Shown: positions 1 through 6,924 of the stretch, in pieces
Position numbering within the stretch: position 1 is the first letter of the stretch
Layout: every line of letters begins with the position of its first letter
Source: CAUZEO01 sp963578625
Lineage (GTDB): Bacteria > Verrucomicrobiota > Kiritimatiellia > SLOV01
Direction: 5' to 3'
Length of the DNA stretch: 10,837 nucleotides
Assembly: GCA_963578625.1 (NCBI GenBank)
Contig: CAUZEO010000171.1
Span: 1-10,837, forward strand
Notes under the pieces: generated by a model
Seen by the model: only the letters and a program-made list of their open reading frames with translations
Databases searched by the model: none
Told to the model about the DNA's origin: nothing
Position numbers and translations under genes: made by a program

Positions 1-460
1 CCGGCTTAAGCTCATCGCTCATCTTTAGAAACCACTGCCTTAACGCGCCCAAACGAGCCGGATTAAGAGTGATCCCGTCCCAAACCGTATTCTTGAGCTC
101 CACCCTTCGGAGCGCTTTTCCGACCCTTGTCCCCTTAAGGATCCAGATATTGGGATCCTCGGGTTCCCGCACCGCCAGGTCTTTTTCTTCGGCTTCACCA
201 TCTGCCGAGAATACATGGACATTCTCCCGAGGAAGGCCACGCCCTTCGAGCTCCACTACCATGTCTTCTAGATGATGTAAGTGGCTCTGGACATTGCTGG
301 ATGCCTTGTTACCTCCATTGATCAAGAGAGCATGCGTCGCGCTTTCCTTTGCACCGCGAGCTGCACGAACTTGGACAAACATTACGGCCAGGATCACCAG
401 CAGCATCAACCAATGGTCTATCCCAAGCTCAAGTCGCCGCACTCTCCGCCGATCAATCAT
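1..460 (-). CDS. Membrane-anchored C13/caspase-fold peptidase-like protein (3' end outside window)
   Basis: This reading frame starts with ATG at 460 and stays open for 153 codons to the left edge, so the C-terminal part is missing. The start is well supported: GGAGGA at 466-471 lies 5 bases upstream. Residues 1-15 are Arg-rich, residues 16-34 form one hydrophobic segment (an uncleaved anchor or signal peptide), and the rest is predicted to lie outside the membrane. From residue 43 the pattern HALLINGG, a helix-like stretch with NVQSHLHHLEDM, then a GLPRENVHVFSADGE strand (around residues 76-90) and a WILKGT segment resemble the first half of the caspase/legumain (clan CD, family C13) fold. 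In that fold the first strand is followed by a helix and a second strand that names a 'GxPxENI' site. The catalytic His and Cys would lie beyond the edge, so activity cannot be judged. It is the last gene of the visible minus-strand series, 253 bases after the dioxygenase gene. I am confident that it is coding and moderately confident of the family. Confidence 0.72.
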   Translation of the reverse strand, partial: MIDRRRVRRLELGIDHWLMLLVILAVMFVQVRAARGAKESATHALLINGGNKASSNVQSHLHHLEDMVVELEGRGLPRENVHVFSADGEAEEKDLAVREPEDPNIWILKGTRVGKALRRVELKNTVWDGITLNPARLGALRQWFLKMSDELKP

Positions 461-465
461 GAATT

Positions 466-471
466 TCCTCC
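466..471 (-). promoter_or_regulatory. Strong Shine-Dalgarno site deciding the peptidase-like start
   Basis: GGAGGA on the minus strand lies 5 bases before the ATG at 460. It fixes the start of an ORF that has no stop codon inside the window. Confidence 0.7.
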
Positions 472-713
472 GAAATAAATAAGGAATGAAGATTTACCAA
501 CTTCCAAACCCAAATAGAATTTGCCATCGGGCAACTTCTAGCCGTACCATACTGCGTCGGCTCAAATCAGTTTATGGCCGCCCGCGGCACGAGACAATCG
601 TGCTCGAGCCGCCTGAACTGGCCCAGGCTTTATGGACTGAATATAGAAAGCCATTTGCGTTCGGGAAATGGCTGATCAACCTGTGTGCTAAGGGCATAAG
701 TTTTTGACAGGAT

Positions 714-1475
714 CTACGGGATGTCTTCGCTTCGCTCAGGGTAGGCCGCGAGGAAAATCCGGGTGCGATCGTTGAGCACCCCATAAAAGGCGCGTGTCTC
801 GGAGTCGTGGTGATCGCGCCACAGCGTCGCCGGAATGGCCGAGTCATTGGCGAGGTAGGGCCGGTCGCGATGCCCGTAGTAAATCTGTACCGTTCTGCGC
901 ACGGCTTGGGTCGGGCGCGTGGTCGCCGAGTGCTGCACGGATGCATTGAACAGCATGCAACTGCCGGCCAAACCATGGAAATGGACCTGGCCGTGGCGCG
1001 CGAGCTGCTCCTTCTCGTTTTCAATCACCGGCTCGTGAATGGACTCGGGAGAGATTGAGAAGCAGTGCGTCGAGTCGTCGGTGTCGGCAAGCAGGACCAT
1101 CAGCTGGATGTAATCCATGTGCAGGGGGTGTTCTTTCCAGTGCGGCTTGTCACGGTGCCAGCCCTGGTTAAACTCACCGTCGTAGGCTCGCATTTCACGC
1201 AGGCCGATTTCGCCAAAGCAGAGCGGTCCCCCCATCAAGCCTTCGATGGTTGGCAGAATCTTCGGATGGCGAATCAGTTCGTCGAACTGTGGAGAGCTGA
1301 TCAGGGCATCGTAGTTGGCAAACTGGTGATGCCCGTAGTCGCGCCAAAAGTTAGGAAACTTAGACTGGTCGTTGTGGTACATCTCCTTGAAGTGCTTGAC
1401 CTCTTCATCGTCCAGGATTTTCCCTAAATCGAGGAATCCGTTCTCTTCAAAGAATTTCCAGTCTTGGGGACACAT
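714..1475 (-). CDS. Phytanoyl-CoA dioxygenase (PhyH) family Fe(II)/2-oxoglutarate oxygenase
   Basis: This gene encodes a cytoplasmic mononuclear iron oxygenase of about 253 residues, a usual length for bacterial PhyH-family proteins. I chose ATG 1475 (MCPQDWKFF); the frame stays open to a TTG at 1520, but that extension falls next to the IS3 remnant and lacks protein-like character. No clear Shine-Dalgarno site precedes ATG 1475, so the start is less certain than the product. The iron-binding triad is visible: His107 and Asp109 in the GWHRD motif, and His182 in NASVQHSATTRP. Arg193 or Arg194 eleven to twelve residues later fits the 2-oxoglutarate carboxylate contact. The N-terminal FFEENGFLDLGKIL segment is also typical of the family. 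There are no membrane segments and no signal peptide. Members of this family hydroxylate very different small molecules, so the substrate cannot be named. The neighbours do not help, because an IS remnant separates it from the hydrolase locus. The stop codon is TAG. Confidence 0.9.
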   Translation of the reverse strand: MCPQDWKFFEENGFLDLGKILDDEEVKHFKEMYHNDQSKFPNFWRDYGHHQFANYDALISSPQFDELIRHPKILPTIEGLMGGPLCFGEIGLREMRAYDGEFNQGWHRDKPHWKEHPLHMDYIQLMVLLADTDDSTHCFSISPESIHEPVIENEKEQLARHGQVHFHGLAGSCMLFNASVQHSATTRPTQAVRRTVQIYYGHRDRPYLANDSAIPATLWRDHHDSETRAFYGVLNDRTRIFLAAYPERSEDIP

Positions 1476-1491
1476 AGTGTGATCTCGCAGC

Positions 1492-1953
1492 CTACGAAGC
1501 CGTGCTAACGCTCCATCCAACTTGCCTCAGCGCCGTGAGAATATCAAGCCCCTTGGCAACCCAATGAGCGACACCCCAACGAGCAAACGGCATTCGCTCA
1601 CCCTCCCTATTGTATCCACATGTTAGCCCAAGAGCTGGGTTCAGCATCGAGGATCTCTCGTGAAGCGTTGGCACGTCAAGACTCTCAGGTTGCCTTTGCG
1701 GGTCACATTCTTCCGCAAACTGAACCGGGCTCTGCATCTTGAGGCTTCTATGGGGACGGATCCGGTTGTATTCCCGCCGCCAGTTTTCGATGACCACTCG
1801 CGCCTCGGTCAACGTCCAGAGCCATTCCCGATCCAGGCATTTTCCCCGCAGCCGGGCGTGGAAGCTCTCGATGTAACCGTTCTGCCACGGACTGCCTGGC
1901 TCGATATATAACGGGAGGGCGGAAATCCTTTGCCGCCGTTCAACGCGAGCTTC
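1492..1953 (-). pseudogene. IS3-family transposase (OrfB), C-terminal fragment
   Basis: A frame open from directly after the GH114 stop codon to a TAG at 1492 reads as the end of an IS3-type DDE integrase core. The segment YIEPGSPWQNGYIESF (around 1861-1908) contains the third catalytic acidic residue (Glu of GYIESF). It is followed by the RLRGKCLDREW helix, by TEARVVIENWRREYN, and then by the family signature RIRPHRSL and a PVQFAEEC segment. OrfA, the helix-turn-helix region and the first two catalytic Asp residues are absent, so this is a non-functional remnant. There is no start codon with a ribosome site; the first usable initiation triplet is a TTG at 1812, inside the domain. Residues after FAEEC lose family character, and the real transposase end cannot be fixed. 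The remnant is in the same frame as the GH114 gene upstream. Confidence 0.85.
1597..1953 (-). mobile_element. Truncated IS3-family insertion sequence remnant
   Basis: About 350 bases of an IS3-family element survive, holding only the 3' end of the transposase. The right terminus is probably near 1597, where the minus strand carries a G-rich stretch ending GGGAGGGTGA, similar in style to IS3-family terminal repeats; this boundary is an inference. The left terminus is gone: transposase-like sequence begins within about 25 bases of the GH114 stop codon. No matching left inverted repeat or target duplication was found by eye. Confidence 0.65.
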
Positions 1954-2880
1954 TCAGTAATCGACAGGCACATATCCCGCCGGATACGGCGTCGTACTCA
2001 GTCTCTGCGGCGATCTCCTTGTGCAATACGGAATAAATCCATTGGTCGCCGCACGCACCGTATACACGTACGTGGCATTCGTTCCCCCCGCGTAATCCTG
2101 CGCGTACTCGCAGCAGAAGATCGGAAAGCGGCCTTTCATGGGCTCGAGATACCCCAGCACCTCGTCTGTCCATCCCGGGAAGATGTCGTCCGTAAGCTTG
2201 TTGAACCCGTTCGTATTCGTCCAATCGTCAAACCCTTCGTCCCCATCGTACCAGATCGCCTCGAGGGCGATCGCGTCGATGATCGACTCGTATGTGTTCG
2301 TATTTTCCCCGTAAAGGTCCGAGGCATTTTGCGCCACGATCAGGTAGTCGGGGTCGGCATTCGTGGCATCAAACCGCGCATACTGCCAGATGTTGCTGAT
2401 GAAGCGGAACATCTCCACGGCCGGGTCCTTGCCGTCGGTCTGCGCCTTCGCGATCACGTCGTCGTCCGCGAACGCCTCCACCCAGTCGAGGTAGATGCCG
2501 TCGAAACCTTCATTTAACGTAACATTGACGTGACTGTTGCCGTTCGTTCCATAGATGACGATGTCCTGCCATTGGTCATACCAGTAGGCGACGGGATAGT
2601 TGTCCGTCCAGCCGTCGGGATCCTCCGCGACGATCCACGGCGGGTCGTCGAGGCCCCACCCTGACTGCCAGTACCACCGCCAGCTTTCCGCCTGGCCGAT
2701 ATCGACGTAGGCCAGGACAATCGGGTTCTTGTTGTGCTGGGCGATGTTGTAGTCCCGTATGCTTTGGATAAGCACGTCGATCGGGAAGCTCTCTTCGCCC
2801 GCCTCCGTGACCACCGGTTCCAGGACGTACATATCGAAATGCGTGCCCACGAGCTCGTTCCATTGCTGTGTCGTATTCAC
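1954..2880 (-). CDS. GH114 endo-alpha-1,4-polygalactosaminidase-like catalytic domain (downstream part of a split gene)
   Basis: This is the catalytic barrel of a GH114-type (TM1410-like) hydrolase, a family that cleaves alpha-1,4-galactosaminogalactan-like exopolysaccharide. It is listed from a GTG at 2880, but no ribosome site precedes that codon; the frame really continues from the ATG at 3243 and is cut by a TGA at 2899-2901. In numbering from 3243, family landmarks in order are VLAYVDIGQAE (Asp181, Glu186), GFDGIYLDW (Asp253), LEAIWYDG (Glu328), and FCCEYAQDY (Glu379). They are followed by GFIPYCTRR, after which the protein ends naturally for the family. Acidic residues at these barrel-strand ends are the expected active-site positions. 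The TTTPYP-like tail suggests that the C-terminus was not lost to the adjacent IS remnant. Without the upstream part this product would lack a signal peptide. Stop codon TGA. The family assignment is firm; expression as a working enzyme is doubtful. Confidence 0.85.
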   Translation of the reverse strand: MNTTQQWNELVGTHFDMYVLEPVVTEAGEESFPIDVLIQSIRDYNIAQHNKNPIVLAYVDIGQAESWRWYWQSGWGLDDPPWIVAEDPDGWTDNYPVAYWYDQWQDIVIYGTNGNSHVNVTLNEGFDGIYLDWVEAFADDDVIAKAQTDGKDPAVEMFRFISNIWQYARFDATNADPDYLIVAQNASDLYGENTNTYESIIDAIALEAIWYDGDEGFDDWTNTNGFNKLTDDIFPGWTDEVLGYLEPMKGRFPIFCCEYAQDYAGGTNATYVYTVRAATNGFIPYCTRRSPQRLSTTPYPAGYVPVDY

Positions 2881-2898
2881 GAACTGGATGTTGTAGGC

Positions 2899-2901
2899 TC
2901 A
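2899..2901 (-). other. In-frame TGA splitting the GH114 gene
   Basis: The codons around it read TCC TGA GCC TAC AAC ATC CAG, that is Ser-stop-Ala-Tyr-Asn-Ile-Gln. Both flanking halves are in the same frame with no insertion or deletion. A single G-to-A change from TGG (Trp) explains it. Confidence 0.8.
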
Positions 2902-3243
2902 GGACTGGACTTCATCGAGTTGCACCTGCCGCACGATGTTGGAGGCCCACAAACGGTAGAACCGCTGGGATGCCGACAGCATGTCCGTCTCGGACCAGGA
3001 CATGTTCGTGGCGTCTGCGATGGAGGATACGCGGGCCGTCCAGGGCCCTGCGACCGCCAGAGAGGATTCCACCTCGTAGGCTTTCCCTGTCTCCGCGTTC
3101 CACCGAACGACAACCTGGTTCGTTGCGATCGATACGTCGTCGATGTCCACGCTCTGCGCAACCACGGAGGAGACCATGGAATACACGGAAAGAAAGGCCA
3201 CGGACAAGACGGATCTCACGGATGGAAGGCTTTTGGACGGCAT
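2899..3243 (-). CDS. Signal peptide plus FYRL-type beta module: N-terminal part of the split GH114 gene
   Basis: This 114-residue ORF starts at ATG 3243 (a TTG directly before it is a weaker choice) with GAGGTGA at 3250-3256, 6 bases upstream. Residues 1-30 are a signal peptide with a likely cut after VVA. Residues 31-100 form a small all-beta module with the pattern VVVRWNAETGKAYEVESS ... GPWTARVSS ... SQRFYRLW. This pattern is very common in exported proteins of Verrucomicrobiota and relatives, and it also occurs at the C-terminus of the 976-residue hydrolase in this window. A linker, RQVQLDEVQS, then meets TGA at 2899-2901. The next codons, in the same frame, read AYNIQF and continue into the GH114 domain, which in the family begins with Trp-x-Tyr-x-x-Gln. 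The stop therefore replaces the expected Trp codon TGG. Alone, this product would be a secreted module with no enzyme. Confidence 0.8.
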   Translation of the reverse strand: MPSKSLPSVRSVLSVAFLSVYSMVSSVVAQSVDIDDVSIATNQVVVRWNAETGKAYEVESSLAVAGPWTARVSSIADATNMSWSETDMLSASQRFYRLWASNIVRQVQLDEVQS

Positions 3244-3249
3244 CAAACT

Positions 3250-3256
3250 TCACCTC
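3250..3256 (-). promoter_or_regulatory. Shine-Dalgarno site of the GH114 gene, overlapping the stop codon of the 71-residue ORF
   Basis: GAGGTGA on the minus strand ends 6 bases before ATG 3243. Its TGA (3250-3252) is also the stop codon of the upstream ORF, so a ribosome terminating there sits on the next initiation site. This suggests translational coupling. Confidence 0.65.
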
Positions 3257-3465
3257 ATACGTTCAGGCTGATAAGAAGAGTTTGGCTCGGTGATTGTCAG
3301 CGGCACATCCGAGGCGTGAAGCGGGACTCTCGGCTCTACCTCCCTGAGGGTTTTCATCGGCGGTGCAGCCGGTTCCAGGCTGCCGGCATTAGCAGCCGGC
3401 GTCAAAACCGGAAGCCCTGTCTGCACAGCTAAGGTTGCTGCTACTTGTGTTCCTGTCTTGTTCAT
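3250..3465 (-). CDS. Detached N-terminus of an exported beta-helix-type protein (71 residues)
   Basis: The start ATG 3465 is supported by AAAGGA 7 bases upstream. Residues 1-27 look like a signal peptide ending PAANA. Residues 30-55 carry the linker-plus-motif PAAPPMKTLREVEPRVPL, followed by PLTITEPNSSY. In Verrucomicrobiota, Lentisphaerota and Planctomycetota this motif opens large exported right-handed beta-helix proteins, where it normally continues as 'ITxPGSYYLTGNL' and then hundreds of residues of helix repeats. Here the similarity stops at SSY, and five residues later the frame ends in TGA. The piece is therefore either the remnant of a truncated gene or a short leader ORF coupled to the GH114 gene 6 bases downstream. 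The intact ribosome site and promoter-like sequence upstream argue that it is still expressed. The family recognition rests on memory of the motif. Confidence 0.6.
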   Translation of the reverse strand: MNKTGTQVAATLAVQTGLPVLTPAANAGSLEPAAPPMKTLREVEPRVPLHASDVPLTITEPNSSYQPERMR

Positions 3466-3718
3466 TGCTTTATCCTTTGATTAGCCAGACAGTCTGATAC
3501 AATTGATATTCCCGCAGACCAACCACTGTCAGAAGTATTATTCCGATATACCGTATTGCCGGGTACCGTCAAAAAAAATCTCGCCCAAAGCAGCCCGACA
3601 TTCAATTTTCAACACCCGTTATCTGAAGGCGTTCCTCCGGCCCCCGGGAAAAGAGCATCTGCGGTCAACAGAAATCTGGGAGCTGCATCGTCAATGGATG
3701 ATGATCTTCCCTTCGCCC
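3466..3718 (-). other. Intergenic region between the modular hydrolase and the 71-residue ORF
   Basis: These 253 bases hold a promoter candidate (3545-3572) and the AAAGGA site (about 3473-3478). A run of eight T on the minus strand precedes the -35 box, but I see no convincing stem before it that would make a terminator for the upstream hydrolase gene. Confidence 0.5.
3545..3572 (-). promoter_or_regulatory. Candidate sigma70-type promoter for the 71-residue ORF and GH114 gene
   Basis: On the minus strand TTGACG (3567-3572) is followed after 16 bases by TATATC (3545-3550). That is five and four matches to the -35 and -10 consensus. It lies about 80 bases upstream of ATG 3465 in an otherwise non-coding stretch, which fits a promoter for the two downstream genes. 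It was found by eye and consensus matches like this arise by chance. Confidence 0.4.
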
Positions 3719-6649
3719 CTACGGATCGGGAACGAGGCGATAGAACTGCACCGGGAAATTACTGCTTCCGCTGTCTTCGTACAGCAGAACATTGGTCGTC
3801 GGCGTATTTGTGCTTGCCATGATCCACGAAGCCGGGTCGATCAGGTCCGTGGAAGCCTGGATGCCATATGGAATTCCGGGAATGACGCCCGCACTGAAGC
3901 GGATATTCCCGTTGCTTTCCGAGATGGACAGGAATTGAGGCGGTGTGGGCGTGTCACCGGATACGGAGATAACGACCGTGTCTAGCCCTACGCCGAGACG
4001 GTTGTCAAAGACGGTCAGCACGACCGTGTGCATGCCGCTTATGGAGTAGGCATGCAGCGCAGATGGCGTATCCGTGATCAGGGAGCCACCGTCGCCAAAG
4101 TCCCAATGATATAAGACGATCCATCCTTTCTCATCCGGATCGAAAGAGGCTGACGCATCGAGGAACACGGTGTCACCCGGATCGACAACAACGGGATTCG
4201 CAGAGAGATCTACCACGGGAGACTGGTTGGTATACGACGGGAACCGTAACGAAATATCGTCGAACTCTACCACGCCTTCTCCATTTGCCTGCAGACCGAA
4301 GTACCCGTCCATGAAGGGGGCTCCGGCGGAGCCATCGTCCGTCCAGTCGATGTAGGTCCTCCCATTAGCTGAAACCTTGATATCCGTACCATCGGCAACC
4401 ACACCCAGCGTCACGAAATCGACCGTTGGGTCGATGCCGGTATTGGCGCTGGCCACCTGACTGTCCGTGTTGGCGGAGAACAGGGTCAGGTTGCCGTTGC
4501 TGCGAATGTACGCCAGGTAACCGCTCTTCGTAAGGCTGTCGTTGTAGAGATCTTTTCGGAAGCACAGGCCGCCCCAGTTGGCGCCGGGCCCGATTTTGAT
4601 ATCAACCTGGCCGGTGAAATCATCCGCCGTCAACGTAGGTTCCATCAGGGTCCCCGAGTTTTTCGATATGAGCCGGCCCTCCTCAGCCCGGAAGTTTCCC
4701 GAGATTTGGAACCACTCGGCCATTTCATCGTCTTGGAATGGATCGTACACCAGATAATTTTCTTCTCCGGAGAAGACTCCGGCCCGGGTGACATCATGGT
4801 CATCCATGACGCCATCGTCCACGGCAAGGAACACCCGATACAGCCCGGCCCGGGTGAAATCATGGACGGGACTGTGCAGGGTGGCGCCACCATAATCTCC
4901 AAACCGCCACCGGTAATGGGTGGCGCCGGTCGAGAGCGATCCGTCGAAGGTGTGACTGGCATCAGCGCCCAACACCAGTGCCAGGTCAGGACCGGCAGCA
5001 GCATCGGGCATCAAGCCATGACGCGAGGTTATCCGGCAGAAGATATCCTCGGCAAACGGCGGACACGTCAACACGCTGATCCCACCCGGGATGAGCTCTT
5101 GCCCTATCACGTTTCCCGTGAGTGGCTCGTACCACCGGACCAGGTGCTCGACGACTGGCAGATCGATCGTGAAGTCGAAGCCGGTACACAATGAGCTTAG
5201 ATCCGAATGATGAAAAAGATACACGGCGTACTCGCCGATTGCGGGATCACCTGTCGCGTACCCGCGGGTGATTGAGTCATTGGACACCACGAAATCCGGC
5301 GCAGTGACCGGCGTCATTGTCGCTGGTAGCAATCGCACGATGTCCTGATAATACCCCATTGCAAGGGTCGCTTGCTTATTGAAAAAGGCGTTGGCGTTGC
5401 TCCACGGAGGATCGATACCGTCGAAAACAGTATGCCAGAAGACCAGGCCGCCTTCCGCCATGAATGAAATCCACATCGATACGCGCCAGCGGAACGGATC
5501 ATTTGAGGAATTGTTCCGGCCAGCCCCAAACTCATCCACGATGCACGGTCTTTCGTGCTGGTCATTCCTGATCGTGTTGAACACACGTTGATCCCAGGTG
5601 CTGTCGTCGGTGTTGCTGTCATAATGATGAGGCGCGTTGACCTCTTGATACGAGGCGGCACCTGCATCCCATGTGGTGTTGATCAGATGCTGATACGGGT
5701 CCGAGGCTTTTATATGGTTGAACATCTCCGTGAACCAGGCGGATGGAACACCACTCCTCTCGTTGAAAAACTGCCATATGCAAACGTATGGCCCATACCG
5801 GTTGATGCAATACTCGAAATACTTCTGTTGATATTGCTTGGCCTGCAAGTTCGTCCATTGTTCCGAAGATGTCGAACACGGCCCGCCATTGGCCGTATTC
5901 AGGGGGTTCGACGACCAATCGCGGTTCTTGTCGAAGAACACCAATGTGGTCGCCATCCCATTCGAGTATGCATGGGCGAACATGTCGTCCAGTTCCTTGC
6001 CTATATCGAGGTCATACTTCTCCAGCCCGGCGGTGTGGCTCCACAGCGTCACGTGACCGCCGGACTGTTCTATTCCGAGCAGTCTTCTGTAGAAGTTGCA
6101 GCCGTGTTTGCCCCAGTGATCGAAGTAGATCTCGAATTTCCGGTTCGCGTCTCCGCCGATGTTCTTTTCTTCGATCATCGGAGAACTATAACCGTAGTAC
6201 TGCACGCCGACCGGATAGCAAGGTGAGCCTTCGTCCCAGACCAGCCGCAGGTTGTTTGTCGCACTTACAGAAATGAATCCATGCGCTTCCTGACCCGTTG
6301 TGCTGAATCCGCCATTCGAGCTGTATGTGTCCCCGCCATCGTCCACCAGAAGATCCCACGTCCATGCGCCTTCTTCCCTCACATTGAAACGGATCTTCCA
6401 TGTGTCGGCATCATAGTAAAAGCCCGGGACAGTGTAATCTGTGGTGGACGGCGCATGGAACAGCACCTCCACCTGGATATCCTGGAACGGATTAACGTAA
6501 CTCGCATCGTCCAGATCCAGTGTGAGCTCATACAGGCCGTACAACGAGGGGGTCTCAGTACTCGGTGTCACTGTCACCGGAAGCTCCGCGTGGATCACCG
6601 CGGGGACAAGTGTTACCAGCGCAATAAGAAATAATATCATATTTTTCAT
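3719..6649 (-). CDS. Secreted modular clan GH-A glycoside hydrolase-like protein (DUF5060, TIM barrel, two PKD, concanavalin-like)
   Basis: This gene encodes 976 residues from ATG 6649. The frame is open 93 codons further upstream, but 6649 is right because a signal peptide begins there (residues 1-21, cut after VIHA) and AGGTGA lies 4 bases before it. Domains in order: a DUF5060-like beta sandwich (about 34-117); a TIM barrel (about 122-445); a beta domain like those after such barrels (about 455-542); a PKD domain (about 548-625, with WRFGDYGG); a concanavalin/LamG-like domain (about 634-803); a second PKD domain (about 809-898, with HWDFGDGG); and a small beta module ending QFYRL (about 905-974). 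Two catalytic Glu residues are at the expected clan GH-A places: Glu297 in WQFFNER (acid/base) and Glu373 in CIVDEFG (nucleophile). The accessory domains suggest carbohydrate or surface binding outside the cytoplasm. The substrate is unknown. The partner GH114 gene downstream suggests an exopolysaccharide target. Stop codon TAG. Confidence 0.88.
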   Translation of the reverse strand: MKNMILFLIALVTLVPAVIHAELPVTVTPSTETPSLYGLYELTLDLDDASYVNPFQDIQVEVLFHAPSTTDYTVPGFYYDADTWKIRFNVREEGAWTWDLLVDDGGDTYSSNGGFSTTGQEAHGFISVSATNNLRLVWDEGSPCYPVGVQYYGYSSPMIEEKNIGGDANRKFEIYFDHWGKHGCNFYRRLLGIEQSGGHVTLWSHTAGLEKYDLDIGKELDDMFAHAYSNGMATTLVFFDKNRDWSSNPLNTANGGPCSTSSEQWTNLQAKQYQQKYFEYCINRYGPYVCIWQFFNERSGVPSAWFTEMFNHIKASDPYQHLINTTWDAGAASYQEVNAPHHYDSNTDDSTWDQRVFNTIRNDQHERPCIVDEFGAGRNNSSNDPFRWRVSMWISFMAEGGLVFWHTVFDGIDPPWSNANAFFNKQATLAMGYYQDIVRLLPATMTPVTAPDFVVSNDSITRGYATGDPAIGEYAVYLFHHSDLSSLCTGFDFTIDLPVVEHLVRWYEPLTGNVIGQELIPGGISVLTCPPFAEDIFCRITSRHGLMPDAAAGPDLALVLGADASHTFDGSLSTGATHYRWRFGDYGGATLHSPVHDFTRAGLYRVFLAVDDGVMDDHDVTRAGVFSGEENYLVYDPFQDDEMAEWFQISGNFRAEEGRLISKNSGTLMEPTLTADDFTGQVDIKIGPGANWGGLCFRKDLYNDSLTKSGYLAYIRSNGNLTLFSANTDSQVASANTGIDPTVDFVTLGVVADGTDIKVSANGRTYIDWTDDGSAGAPFMDGYFGLQANGEGVVEFDDISLRFPSYTNQSPVVDLSANPVVVDPGDTVFLDASASFDPDEKGWIVLYHWDFGDGGSLITDTPSALHAYSISGMHTVVLTVFDNRLGVGLDTVVISVSGDTPTPPQFLSISESNGNIRFSAGVIPGIPYGIQASTDLIDPASWIMASTNTPTTNVLLYEDSGSSNFPVQFYRLVPDP

Positions 6650-6924
6650 TACATCACCTGAACGATTCTGAGGGGAAAATATGTGCCAAGATCTTGTGGA
6701 GTGGCAAGGCGTTTCAAAAAACGCGATTCGATAACGCTCATCATAAATGATGAGGCCAGTTCCTCGTCTGTCACATACGGAATGGTCAGCGGGTACTCCC
6801 AGCCATCCTTGCTCAGCTTCTCCATCTGGTAGCGGCTGAGTACGTACTGTTTGACGTTGGCACGGACACTTGACCCATCCCTCCGGTTTAACAGGGCTTT
6901 CATGTCCGTGCTTGACGAGCTCAT
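6649..6924 (-). CDS. Possible 91-residue protein overlapping the hydrolase start
   Basis: The ORF runs from ATG 6924 to a TAA that shares its last A with the hydrolase ATG (TAATG), an arrangement often seen in translationally coupled genes. Residues 8-60, with NRRDGSSVRANVKQYVL, MEKLSKDGWEYPL and TIPYVTDEEL, read like a soluble folded protein rich in charged residues. The last 30 residues are less protein-like. Just past EEL another frame reads GLIIYDERYRIAFFE, so the original gene may have frameshifted near 6745-6760. No clear Shine-Dalgarno site precedes ATG 6924, and the frame is open further upstream to a TAG near 7085. I do not recognise the family. It could be a small regulator, a decayed gene, or non-coding. 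Confidence 0.35.
   Translation of the reverse strand: MSSSSTDMKALLNRRDGSSVRANVKQYVLSRYQMEKLSKDGWEYPLTIPYVTDEELASSFMMSVIESRFLKRLATPQDLGTYFPLRIVQVM

Noticed and set aside
587..603. Perfect 6-bp inverted repeat GCACGA/TCGTGC with a 5-base loop
   Set aside because: There is no T-run on either side, so it is not a terminator, and 6-bp hairpins occur by chance.
486..707. Plus-strand ORF of 73 codons between the dioxygenase and peptidase-like genes
   Set aside because: AAGGA abuts the ATG directly, which is too close to act as a ribosome site, and the protein matches nothing I know. It is not impossible, but it is unsupported.
572..1024. Minus-strand ORF of 150 codons
   Set aside because: It overlaps the dioxygenase gene in another frame and is Arg/Ser/Pro-rich, as shadow frames usually are.
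1954..3243. TGA read as tryptophan or selenocysteine (recoding)
   Set aside because: The long hydrolase frame uses only TGG for Trp; reading TGA at 1954 as Trp would fuse the GH114 enzyme to a transposase fragment; and no selenocysteine context or Cys-for-Sec site is evident.
3571..3578. Run of eight T (minus strand) as a terminator for the modular hydrolase
   Set aside because: The bases before it do not form a convincing GC-rich stem.
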